A stretch of DNA of 64,000 nt from JAYEHL01 sp041653935 (GTDB taxonomy: Bacteria; Chloroflexota; Dehalococcoidia; E44-bin15): contig JBAZEO010000001.1 in NCBI GenBank assembly GCA_041653935.1, forward strand, positions 558,001-622,000, read 5' to 3'. A program made the position numbers and the translations under genes. The notes under the pieces are model-generated. The model was given only the letters and a program-made list of their open reading frames with translations, was not told the DNA's origin and did not search any database. Below are positions 16,315 through 23,454 of the stretch, in pieces. Every line of letters begins with the position of its first letter. Position 1 is the first letter of the stretch.

Positions 16315-16437
16315 ACTAAGGTTCACTAAGTGTTGTAATACATACATTTGCTAAAGCTATCTTACCCGAGCGAGAGGTCAGCTAACGGCATGCTCATGCA
16401 GCCCTCTTCCTTAAAAGAAGAGGTTAGCTACTCACAG

Positions 16438-16563
16438 AGGTGCAGGAGACTCATCTCCTGCCGGGGGTTTGGGGGTGTCCCCCAAACTTTAAAGTCCCCC
16501 AACGTATGGGGGACTAACAGGGGGTTCGGATGTTGTTTCCCCCTTTCAGGGGGACAGCAGGGG
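16438..16563. repeat. Multi-hairpin intergenic repeat, copy 1
   Basis: Three perfect stems follow one another: GCAGGAGA/TCTCCTGC (16442-16461), GTTTGGGGG/CCCCCAAAC (16467-16487) and AGTCCCCCA/TGGGGGACT (16493-16515). A further C/G-rich arm pair (CCCCCTTTCAGGGGG) and GACAGCAGGGG come after. The same order recurs at 23322-23452 and 25803-25932. It lies upstream of tldD and after the antiporter operon. Confidence 0.85.
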
Positions 16564-16649
16564 GATCATTATCACCATCCTATCTGCTCATTGACAACGC
16601 AACACAAGCATATGTAAACTTATCCCTACCATCACCTTAAGGAGTTCAA

Positions 16650-18026
16650 TTGTCAGCAATCGAAAATATTCGCGATAAAATTTCCGAAGCGCTCAAAGGC
16701 CAGAAGGCCGATTTTATCGAAGTCCGTCTGGAGGAGCGGGAATCCAGCCGCATACAGTACCGCGGCCGTGAGCTTGAGGACATAGGCCGCAGCACCAGCC
16801 TGGGGGGCAACGTGCGAGCCCTGGTGCACGGCGGGTGGGGTTTCGTCAGCTTCAACGATACGAAAGGGCTCAAGGGTAAAGTTGCGACGGCGGTCAAACA
16901 GGCGCGCCTGGCAGGGCAGGGGGCGCGCAAACTGGCACAGGTAGCTCCTGTTGTCGATATAGTCAGAACCGAAATAAAAAACGATCCGAGGAATATACCG
17001 CTCGCCGACAAAAAGGTACTGCTCGACGAATATAACGATATCATCTGGAGCACACCAAAAGTCCAGACGTCTGTCTTGGGATACGGCGACGGCAGGCAGA
17101 AGGTCATATTCGCCAACTCCGAGGGCAGCTACATCGAACAGGAAAGAGTTGACATAACATTTCGACTCATGGTCGTGGCAAGAGAAGGCGGAGACGTGCA
17201 ACAATCATCGCTGAGCCTCGGCTCCAAGGGCGATTTCAGCTTCATGAAAAAGCTGCACGGGCAGGTCAAAGATACATCAAGCAGGGCGGTGGAACTGCTG
17301 GCCGCGCCTGCGGTCAATGGTGGGGAGTACACTGTTGTACTTGACCCTGTGCTTGCCGGCGTCTTTGTACATGAAGCCTTTGGTCACCTGTCCGAATCCG
17401 ACTTCGTCTATGAGAACGAGCGCATGAAGGATATCATGGTGCTGGGGCGCAAGTTCGGCGGGGAGCACCTAAATATCGTCGACGGCGCCGCGGTCCCGGG
17501 GCTGCGCGGCAGCTATAAATACGACGACGAGGGCGTTCCGGCGACAAAGACGCATCTGATTAAAGATGGCGTGCTCGTCGGCCGTCTGCACTCGCGTGAG
17601 ACGGCGGGCGTGATGAACGAGAAGCCCACGGGCAACGCCCGCGCCATCGATTATCATTACCCGCCCATCGTGCGCATGACCAACACATATATCGAGCCCG
17701 GCAAGCTGACATTCGAAGAGATGATAGCCGATATCAAAGAGGGAGTATACGCCAGAAACTGGTACGGCGGCATGACCAGCATGGAAATGTTCACCTTCTC
17801 CGCAGGCGAGGCCTTCATGATACGCAACGGCAAAGTGGAAGGATTGATGCGGCCCGTGGTGCTCACCGGTAACGTATTTTCGACTCTGCATAATATCGAC
17901 GCGATATGCAACGACCTGGATATGAACGAGGGCGGCGGCTGCGGCAAGGGAGGCCAATCGCCTCTGCCGGTATCCAACGGCAGCCCGCACATACGCATGC
18001 AAAAGTGTCTGATAGGGGGAAAGTAA
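16650..18026 (+). CDS. tldD: TldD metalloprotease subunit
   Basis: TldD and TldE (PmbA) form a heterodimeric zinc protease that degrades unfolded peptides and matures some ribosomal peptides. The 458 residues carry the TldD active-site motif HEAFGH at 241-246 (HExxxH), followed by the distal 'EGGGCGKGGQSPLPVSNGSPHIRM' region, typical of TldD, near 428-451. The start is a TTG at 16650, chosen because AAGGAG lies 5 bases before it and no ATG fits. The partner gene begins 4 bp after the stop, so the two subunits are made together. Confidence 0.93.
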   Translation: MSAIENIRDKISEALKGQKADFIEVRLEERESSRIQYRGRELEDIGRSTSLGGNVRALVHGGWGFVSFNDTKGLKGKVATAVKQARLAGQGARKLAQVAPVVDIVRTEIKNDPRNIPLADKKVLLDEYNDIIWSTPKVQTSVLGYGDGRQKVIFANSEGSYIEQERVDITFRLMVVAREGGDVQQSSLSLGSKGDFSFMKKLHGQVKDTSSRAVELLAAPAVNGGEYTVVLDPVLAGVFVHEAFGHLSESDFVYENERMKDIMVLGRKFGGEHLNIVDGAAVPGLRGSYKYDDEGVPATKTHLIKDGVLVGRLHSRETAGVMNEKPTGNARAIDYHYPPIVRMTNTYIEPGKLTFEEMIADIKEGVYARNWYGGMTSMEMFTFSAGEAFMIRNGKVEGLMRPVVLTGNVFSTLHNIDAICNDLDMNEGGGCGKGGQSPLPVSNGSPHIRMQKCLIGGK

Positions 18027-18029
18027 TCC

Positions 18030-19334
18030 GTGGAAAAAATTCTCGCTCTGGCTAAAAAAGTCGCCGAGGAGGCAGAGGTCTTCATGGTCAAGTCCACGGA
18101 CACCCCCGTTGTCTGGGAGGCCAACCGCCTCAAGATGCTGGAGAGCAGCGAGTCGATAGGGATTTCGTTGCGCATAATAAAAAACGGGCGCATCGGCTTC
18201 GCATCCACGACTAGACTGGACCAGCCGCAGGCGCTGGTCGATATGGCCGTTGAGACATCCCAGTTCGGCGCCGAGGCCAGGTTCGAACTGCCGTCAATCA
18301 CAAAATATCCTGCGATCGAAGTGTACGATGCTGAAGTACAAAACATCGATATCGACGATATGGTGCGCATGGGCAATGACCTGATCGCGACGCTGCTGGC
18401 CCACACGCCGGAGCTGGTATGCGAAGGTTCGATAGGAAAATCAGAGAACGAAATCAAGATTATTAATTCACGCGGCGGACAGGCAAGCTACCGCAAGAGC
18501 ATATTCGATATCAGTGTTGAAGGCACGCTCATACGCGGCACTGACATGCTCTTCGTCGGCGAGATGGATATGTCATGCCATCCCATCCGCGATTTCAAGA
18601 AGATAGCCGATTCCACAATTCAGCAACTGGAGCTGGCCAAACGGACAGCATCGATCGCCACCGGGCGCATGCCCGTCATCCTCACCCCTAAAGGCGTCAT
18701 AAACGCCCTGGGCACACCGCTGGCCCTGGCGGTGAATGGAAAGATGGTGTTGGAGGGAGCATCGCCCTTAGGCGGCAAAATCGGGCAACGGCTGTTCGAT
18801 GCGAGGCTGACTATATGGGACGATCCCACCATCAGCTACCTGCCGGCAAGCCGCCCCTGCGACAGCGAGGGCGTGCCCAGCCAGCGAACAACGCTTATCG
18901 ATAACGGAACCGTCGGCAGTTTTCTATACGACCTGCAGACGGCGGCGCTGGCGGGCACGCGCAGCACCGGCAGCGGTGTCCGCGCCAGGGGCAGCCTTCC
19001 TTCCCCGTCCACAAGCGCCGTGATAGTCAAGGAAGGCGACGCCGGATACAGCGAGATGATCCGCGATATCAAAGAGGGGCTGGTCGTCGATATGCTCATC
19101 GGGGCCGGGCAGGGGAATGTCCTCGGCGGCGAGTTCGGCGGCAACGTGCTGCTCGGCTACAAGATCGAAAATGGAGAGCTGGTGGGCAGGGTCAAGGATA
19201 CCATTATCTCCGGCAATATATACGAATCATTGAAGGAAATACAGGCCATCGGACGTGAATCAGAATGGGTCGCCGGGTCATTCAAAACGCCCGCCATCTG
19301 CCTGTCCGACATATCGATAGCCAGCAAGAGGTAG
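18030..19334 (+). CDS. pmbA: TldE/PmbA partner of TldD
   Basis: 434 residues from a GTG at 18030 with AGGGGG 11-12 bases upstream. It has the TldD/PmbA fold (VFMVKSTDTPVVWEANRLKMLESSES, INSRGGQASYRKS, AVNGKMVLEGASPLGGKIGQRLFD, GAGQGNVLGGEFGGNVLLGYKIENGELVGRVKD). It lacks the HExxxH zinc motif, as expected for the non-catalytic TldE subunit. Directly downstream of tldD. Cytoplasmic. Confidence 0.92.
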   Translation: MEKILALAKKVAEEAEVFMVKSTDTPVVWEANRLKMLESSESIGISLRIIKNGRIGFASTTRLDQPQALVDMAVETSQFGAEARFELPSITKYPAIEVYDAEVQNIDIDDMVRMGNDLIATLLAHTPELVCEGSIGKSENEIKIINSRGGQASYRKSIFDISVEGTLIRGTDMLFVGEMDMSCHPIRDFKKIADSTIQQLELAKRTASIATGRMPVILTPKGVINALGTPLALAVNGKMVLEGASPLGGKIGQRLFDARLTIWDDPTISYLPASRPCDSEGVPSQRTTLIDNGTVGSFLYDLQTAALAGTRSTGSGVRARGSLPSPSTSAVIVKEGDAGYSEMIRDIKEGLVVDMLIGAGQGNVLGGEFGGNVLLGYKIENGELVGRVKDTIISGNIYESLKEIQAIGRESEWVAGSFKTPAICLSDISIASKR

Positions 19335-19338
19335 AAGC

Positions 19339-20259
19339 GTGTCTTTAGAGAGCTATTTGAAAGAACTGGCCGACGTTAAGAGTGCTCTGGTGATATCCAG
19401 GCTCACCGGACTTTCCGCCATAATTCCTGCCGATCTTGAACTGTTAACGAAATCATGGCCCGGTATCGCCGCGGAGCGCAGGCGGGAGGTTATCGGCGAT
19501 CTCATAACGCTGGCGGAAGGGGACCCGCAGCTGGATTACAACGATATTTTCATGTTAGGCATGAAAGATACGGACGAAACGGTTCGGCTGAAATCGATAG
19601 AGGGGCTCTGGGAATACGAGCACCGCTCGCTGATCGACCCGCTGATCAGCATCCTGCGTAGCGATGCCAGCGAACAGGCCAGGGCCAGCGCCGCAGTTTC
19701 ACTGGGCAAGTTCGCGTTGCTTTACGAACTGGGCAAACTGCGCCAGAAAGACGGCGATAGGGTGGAGAAATCACTAATAACAACGACCCGCAACGACAAG
19801 GAAACAATCGAGGTGCGCAGACGCGCCGTGGAGGCCCTCGCGCCCCTGAGCCTGCCGATAGTGACGGACGTGATAAGTGAAGCCTACAAGAACAGTAACG
19901 CTCTCATGAAGGCCAGCGCCCTGTATGCCATGGGTATCAACAGCGACCCCGCCTGGCAACCCATACTCATCCATGAACTGAATAACACGGATCCCGAGAT
20001 ACGCTTCGAAGCTGCTAAAGCATGCGGTGAATTTGAAGATTCTCAGGCAGTGCCACAGCTGCTCAAGCTTCTCAAGGACCCTGACTCCCAGGTTAAGTTA
20101 TCAGTCATATCCGCCCTCGGTAAAATAGGCGGAGACGAGGCCGAAGCCGCACTGGAAGAATGCATGAAACTGCCGGAGGACTATATCCGTGATGCAGCCA
20201 ACGACGCGCTCAGGGAGTTATATTTTAACAGAGACCCGTTCTCAATAGATTCGTTATGA
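19339..20259 (+). CDS. HEAT-repeat protein
   Basis: 306 residues from a GTG at 19339. From residue ~60 it is a series of paired helices with HEAT spacing: 'DTDETVRLKSIEGLWEYE', 'DASEQARASAAVSLGKFA', 'EVRRRAVEALAPLS', 'ALMKASALYAMGI', 'DPEIRFEAAKACGEFED' and 'DPDSQVKLSVISALGKIGGDEA'. This is a protein-binding scaffold without catalytic residues; the binding partner is unknown. It lies 4 bp after pmbA and overlaps the following acetyltransferase by 4 bp, so it belongs to the tldD-pmbA operon. A role as adaptor of the protease is only a positional guess. Confidence 0.88.
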   Translation: MSLESYLKELADVKSALVISRLTGLSAIIPADLELLTKSWPGIAAERRREVIGDLITLAEGDPQLDYNDIFMLGMKDTDETVRLKSIEGLWEYEHRSLIDPLISILRSDASEQARASAAVSLGKFALLYELGKLRQKDGDRVEKSLITTTRNDKETIEVRRRAVEALAPLSLPIVTDVISEAYKNSNALMKASALYAMGINSDPAWQPILIHELNNTDPEIRFEAAKACGEFEDSQAVPQLLKLLKDPDSQVKLSVISALGKIGGDEAEAALEECMKLPEDYIRDAANDALRELYFNRDPFSIDSL

Positions 20260-20795
20260 TTGAAGCCGATTTAATAAAAGGTCAGAAGGTTGTCATAAGG
20301 CCAAAGCGCATTTCCGATGCGTCTAACGACTATCTGTGGCGCAGGGACGAGGAACTGACCAGACTGGATGCCTCACAAATCTTGAGGATACCTTTTTCCA
20401 GCTTTCTCCTCGATTATCACGATGAGATCCGTCACGAAAGCTCCCGCCGCCGCCGCTTCGCCATAGATACGCTGAACGGCCAGCACATCGGCAACTGCAT
20501 GATCTATAACATCGATATGCGAAAAAAAGAGGCGGAGCTGGGTATCATGATCGGCGACCGCGATTACTGGGACAACGGTTACGGCGTCGATGCGGTCAAT
20601 ACCTTAGTAGATCATACCTTTAAAACACTAGCCATCGATAGAATATATCTGAACACACTGGAATGGAACCTCAGGGCACAACGCTGTTTCAGAAAATGCG
20701 GGTTCCTCCCCTTCAAAAAACAGAAGCGGTTCAGCAACACCTTTGTAGTGATGGAGCTTTTTCGCAGCGATTGGGATAAGCGCAGCTCGCAGTAG
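20256..20795 (+). CDS. GNAT-family N-acetyltransferase (RimJ/RimL-like)
   Basis: 179 residues; ATG overlaps the HEAT gene stop (ATGA). The RimJ/L-type GNAT pattern is present: 'VVIRPKRISDASNDYLWRRDEELTRLD', 'IDTLNGQHIGNCMIYNIDMRKKEAELGIMIGD', 'DYWDNGYGVDAVNTLVDHTF' (acetyl-CoA loop) and 'LEWNLRAQRCFRKCGFLP'. It would transfer acetyl from acetyl-CoA to an amine, perhaps a protein N-terminus; the substrate is unknown. Last gene of the tldD operon, followed by a strong terminator. Confidence 0.88.
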   Translation: MIEADLIKGQKVVIRPKRISDASNDYLWRRDEELTRLDASQILRIPFSSFLLDYHDEIRHESSRRRRFAIDTLNGQHIGNCMIYNIDMRKKEAELGIMIGDRDYWDNGYGVDAVNTLVDHTFKTLAIDRIYLNTLEWNLRAQRCFRKCGFLPFKKQKRFSNTFVVMELFRSDWDKRSSQ

Positions 20796-20811
20796 ACCGG
20801 ATGCGATAAAC

Positions 20812-20842
20812 AAAAAGGGCAGGCTTGAGGCCTGCCCTTTTA
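20812..20842 (+). terminator. Bidirectional rho-independent terminator
   Basis: AAAAGGGCAGGC (20813-20824), loop TTGAG, GCCTGCCCTTTT (20830-20841). The A- and T-runs flanking the stem let it serve both the plus-strand tldD operon and the minus-strand SDR-MaoC operon. Confidence 0.9.
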
Positions 20843-20861
20843 CATTCGACGCGTTGTCGAC

Positions 20862-21812
20862 TTACTTTTTCTTTTCTTCCTTCGGTGGCGAAGGATTCAC
20901 CAGCCCCTGCGCCAGCTCCTTTGGCACGCGGGCGATGAGCTCGTCCAGCGTCCAAGGGCCATTCTTCTGCCAGTCCTTGGTTATCGTCTTGGTAAGCTCG
21001 GGCTCGGAATAGAGGCTGACCTTGCCGCCGACGACGAGGAAGGTGCGGCCGTTGATATTGGCCTTGGCGGCGACATCGGTGCACAGGAACACCACGAACG
21101 GAGATACGTACTCCGGCGGCGGGAGGTATTCTTCAAGTGTCTCGCCGGTGGCCGCGCCCAGGCCGGAGCCTCCCGACTTGCTCCATGCTGCCTGCACCGA
21201 CTCGTTCATGGTCATGCGCGTGCCCGCGCGCGGGCGAATCGCGTTGCAGATGATGCCGTACCGTCCCAGGTCGCGCGCCACGGTGCGGGTGAGCCCTACG
21301 ATGCCTTCTTTGGCCGAGCTGTAGTTAGCCTGGCCCATTTGGCCCAGGCCGGACTCGGAGGACGTGTTCACGATGAATCCCCCGTGCTGGCGGCGCATCT
21401 CGCTGGCCGCGGCCCGGATGCAGTTGAAGTGGCCGTAGAGGTGGGTCTTGATTACGATGTCCCACTCCTCGGCGCTCATGTTGAACACCATGCGGTCGCG
21501 CAGGACGCCGGCGTTATTGATAAGGATATCCACGCGGTTCCACTTGTCGACCGCTTCCTGAACCGTCTTCTGGCAATCCTCCAGCTTGGTCACGTTGCCA
21601 TAGCTGGCTATAGCCTCGCCGCCGGCCTTTATTATCTCGTTAGCTACCTGCTGCGCCGGCGATGAGTCGGTGCCGCTGCCGTCAGAGGCGACACCAAGAT
21701 CATTTACCACTATAGCAGCGCCTTCAGCAGCCAGAGCCAGGGCATGGCATCTTCCAATGCCTCGACCAGCGCCGGTGACGATAGCCACCTTGCCCTTCAG
21801 TCTATCCCCCAT
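20862..21812 (-). CDS. Short-chain dehydrogenase, (R)-3-hydroxyacyl-CoA dehydrogenase-like
   Basis: 316 residues with a classical SDR fold: VTGAGRGIGRCHALALA for NAD(P), the insertion 'VVNDLGVASDGSGTDSSPAQQVANEI' seen in peroxisomal MFE-2-type dehydrogenases, LINNAGVLRDRMVFNM, Ser in NTSSESG, and the catalytic YSSAK. A C-terminal extension of ~60 residues ends in a Lys-rich tail. It likely oxidises (3R)-hydroxyacyl-CoA to 3-ketoacyl-CoA. Good AGGAGG before the ATG at 21812. The two MaoC-fold dehydratase genes directly upstream supply the preceding hydration step. Confidence 0.9.
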   Translation of the reverse strand: MGDRLKGKVAIVTGAGRGIGRCHALALAAEGAAIVVNDLGVASDGSGTDSSPAQQVANEIIKAGGEAIASYGNVTKLEDCQKTVQEAVDKWNRVDILINNAGVLRDRMVFNMSAEEWDIVIKTHLYGHFNCIRAAASEMRRQHGGFIVNTSSESGLGQMGQANYSSAKEGIVGLTRTVARDLGRYGIICNAIRPRAGTRMTMNESVQAAWSKSGGSGLGAATGETLEEYLPPPEYVSPFVVFLCTDVAAKANINGRTFLVVGGKVSLYSEPELTKTITKDWQKNGPWTLDELIARVPKELAQGLVNPSPPKEEKKK

Positions 21813-21838
21813 ATTAACCTCCTGACGTATTAGCGATT

Positions 21839-22309
21839 TTACTTCTTAGAGGGGAGTGCGACAGTAGCGCTGCCCGGGGTGGTCTTCTCGCCTTTACCGT
21901 TCTCGACCCAGATCTCGCAATCGACGAGATTCTCGCCGTTCTCTACGTGCACTTTCTTGACGATGCCTTTGCACTGCCAGGTCTCGCCGTCCTTGGGCTC
22001 GGTCATGGTCTTCATCTTGCGCGGATAGTCCATGCCGCGATACTGGCAACTGAACTTCTTCAGCGTGCCCTCGTCGCCGATCCAGTTGGTCATCAGGTTA
22101 ACCAGCCATGCGCGCTTCAGAGCGCCGTGCACGATAGGTCTGTCGACCCACATCGCTTTGGCAAAGTCATCTTCGAAGTGCAGCGGGTTGTAATCGCCAT
22201 ATGCTCCGGCCCATCTCACCAGCATAACGCTGGTGGCTACCTTAGGAAGAGTCGTGACTTCCTGTCCTACTTTTACATCTTCGTAATATAACTGTTTTTT
22301 ATCTGTCAT
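21839..22309 (-). CDS. MaoC-like hotdog dehydratase
   Basis: 156 residues; ATG at 22309 behind GAGGAG. The hotdog-fold motif 'RWAGAYGDYNPLHFEDDFAKAMWVDRPIVHGALKRAWLVNLMTNW' contains the Asp/His pair (D-x4-H) used by R-specific enoyl-CoA hydratases. Pairing with the neighbour suggests a two-subunit dehydratase like mycobacterial HtdX/HadAB, where this subunit carries the active site. It is between the SDR gene and the MaoC-N gene, spaced 26 and 14 bp. Confidence 0.87.
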   Translation of the reverse strand: MTDKKQLYYEDVKVGQEVTTLPKVATSVMLVRWAGAYGDYNPLHFEDDFAKAMWVDRPIVHGALKRAWLVNLMTNWIGDEGTLKKFSCQYRGMDYPRKMKTMTEPKDGETWQCKGIVKKVHVENGENLVDCEIWVENGKGEKTTPGSATVALPSKK

Positions 22310-22323
22310 TTTTCTCCTCCTGA

Positions 22324-22803
22324 TTAACTGCAGATCAGCGTGGCGCGGCTGACAGCCACTTTATCGCCGTTAGTATTCATATATCTCGATTCGATGATAA
22401 GGAAAAGCATGGAGCCCTGCTTGGTTGTCTTCTCGCGGGCATCGACCGCCATGCCGTAGGTGATGAGCGTATCGCCGGCGTACACCGGCTGAAAGAATTC
22501 AATATCGACTCCGCCGTCGAGGATGCGCAACATGCCGGACTGCGCCACCGCCTCGACCGCCTTGCCCATAGCTCCCTCAATACCGCCGCCCTTGGCGGGC
22601 CATCCGAAGAACGCCGGCGGGGCAATGATGCCTCCATACCTGCTCTTCTTCGCATACTCAACATCGCGGAAAAGTGGATTGTTGTCTCCTACTGCATCGC
22701 AATAGCGCACGATGGCACCCTGCTCCACTTTCAACACAACGGGCTCCGTTAGCCGGCCGAGTACGTTTTTGATCTTATCCGTAAGTAACGAGCCTTCTGC
22801 CAC
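22324..22803 (-). CDS. MaoC N-terminal (FAS1-type) dehydratase subunit
   Basis: 159 residues from a GTG at 22803 behind AAGGAGG. 'EQGAIVRYCDAVGDNNPLFRDVEYAKKSRYGGIIAPPAFFG' is the MaoC_dehydrat_N signature, the non-catalytic hotdog that binds the acyl chain in heterodimers. The C-terminal half has VYAGDTLITYGMAVDAREKTTKQGSMLFLIIESRYMN, typical of the family. First gene of the three-gene operon MaoC-N, MaoC, SDR. Confidence 0.87.
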   Translation of the reverse strand: MAEGSLLTDKIKNVLGRLTEPVVLKVEQGAIVRYCDAVGDNNPLFRDVEYAKKSRYGGIIAPPAFFGWPAKGGGIEGAMGKAVEAVAQSGMLRILDGGVDIEFFQPVYAGDTLITYGMAVDAREKTTKQGSMLFLIIESRYMNTNGDKVAVSRATLICS

Positions 22804-23213
22804 TTCTTTGCCTCCTTCTTTTTATATTTAAACAACAAAAAACCAGGGGGCAACGCAATCACCACTCCTGGCCTTTACGCTTGATTCCAAGTTTAACGAT
22901 TCGATTTCGCAAGCCCATTTCATAGTTAATTTTGAGGCTTTTTCGCTAGGAAAACCAACGAAAGTTTACCTTAATTACGATGTCATTGTCAAGATTCCGA
23001 GGCTGGCGATAGGTAGAGGCGTAGATTTCATCCCATTGTTATTTCGATTGTTGTCGTGTCATCATACAGCTTGACCGGATGATCCAGAACAATGTCATTG
23101 CGAGAGAGCATAGATGTAGGGTGGGCTCTGCCCACCAGAAATATGGGCCATGCAGGGGCGATACTTGTGCTCGCCCGATATGGATTCCGGCTTTCTCCAA
23201 AATGGCGTATTGT
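22804..23213. other. Spacer with degenerate repeat fragments
   Basis: No credible gene. A perfect 7-bp hairpin GGTGGGC-TCT-GCCCACC lies at 23120-23136, next to 'AATGTCATTGCGAGAGAGCA', a phrase that reads like a decayed dispersed repeat. The rest is unassigned. The whole 22804-23454 spacer carries no tRNA or riboswitch that I can recognise. Confidence 0.5.
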
Positions 23214-23254
23214 GCCCTCACCCTGACCCTCTCCCTGCGGAGGAAGAGGGAGAG
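23214..23254 (+). repeat. Dispersed C-rich repeat, copy 2
   Basis: GCCCTCACCCTGACCCTCTCC then CTGCGGAGGAAGAGGGAGAG. The first 33 bases match 16161-16194; the extension allows a CTCTCCC/GGGAGAG stem. Confidence 0.7.
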
Positions 23255-23321
23255 TTTTAAAAAGCTATCTCCCCCTTACCCCCCTTCTAAAAAGAGGGGT
23301 AATTTAACGTGCGTAATAGAA

Positions 23322-23452
23322 AGGTGCAGGAGATTCCTCTCCTGCCAGGGGATTTTGGGGATGTGCCCCAAATAAAAATTCCCCCAAGAGTGGGGGACAA
23401 ATGGGGGATGCGGTTGATGTTTCCCCCAACGTGTGGGGGACAGCAGGGGATC
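23322..23452. repeat. Multi-hairpin intergenic repeat, copy 2
   Basis: It begins AGGTGCAGGAGA-TTCC-TCTCCTGC and continues with the GGGG/CCCC, CCCCCA/TGGGGG and final GGGGGACAGCAGGGGA modules in the same order as 16438-16563. It ends 2 bp before the pcrA stop codon (23455), so it may form the 3' end of the pcrA transcript. It is more diverged than copies 1 and 3. Confidence 0.85.
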
Positions 23453-23454
23453 GA

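Noticed and set aside
16348..16617. 89-codon plus-strand frame upstream of tldD
   Set aside because: It is composed of the hairpin repeats, which are shared with non-coding copies at 23.3 and 25.8 kb in other frames.
23079..23375. 98-codon plus-strand frame in the MaoC-pcrA spacer
   Set aside because: It runs through dispersed repeat fragments and a hairpin and has no ribosome site.
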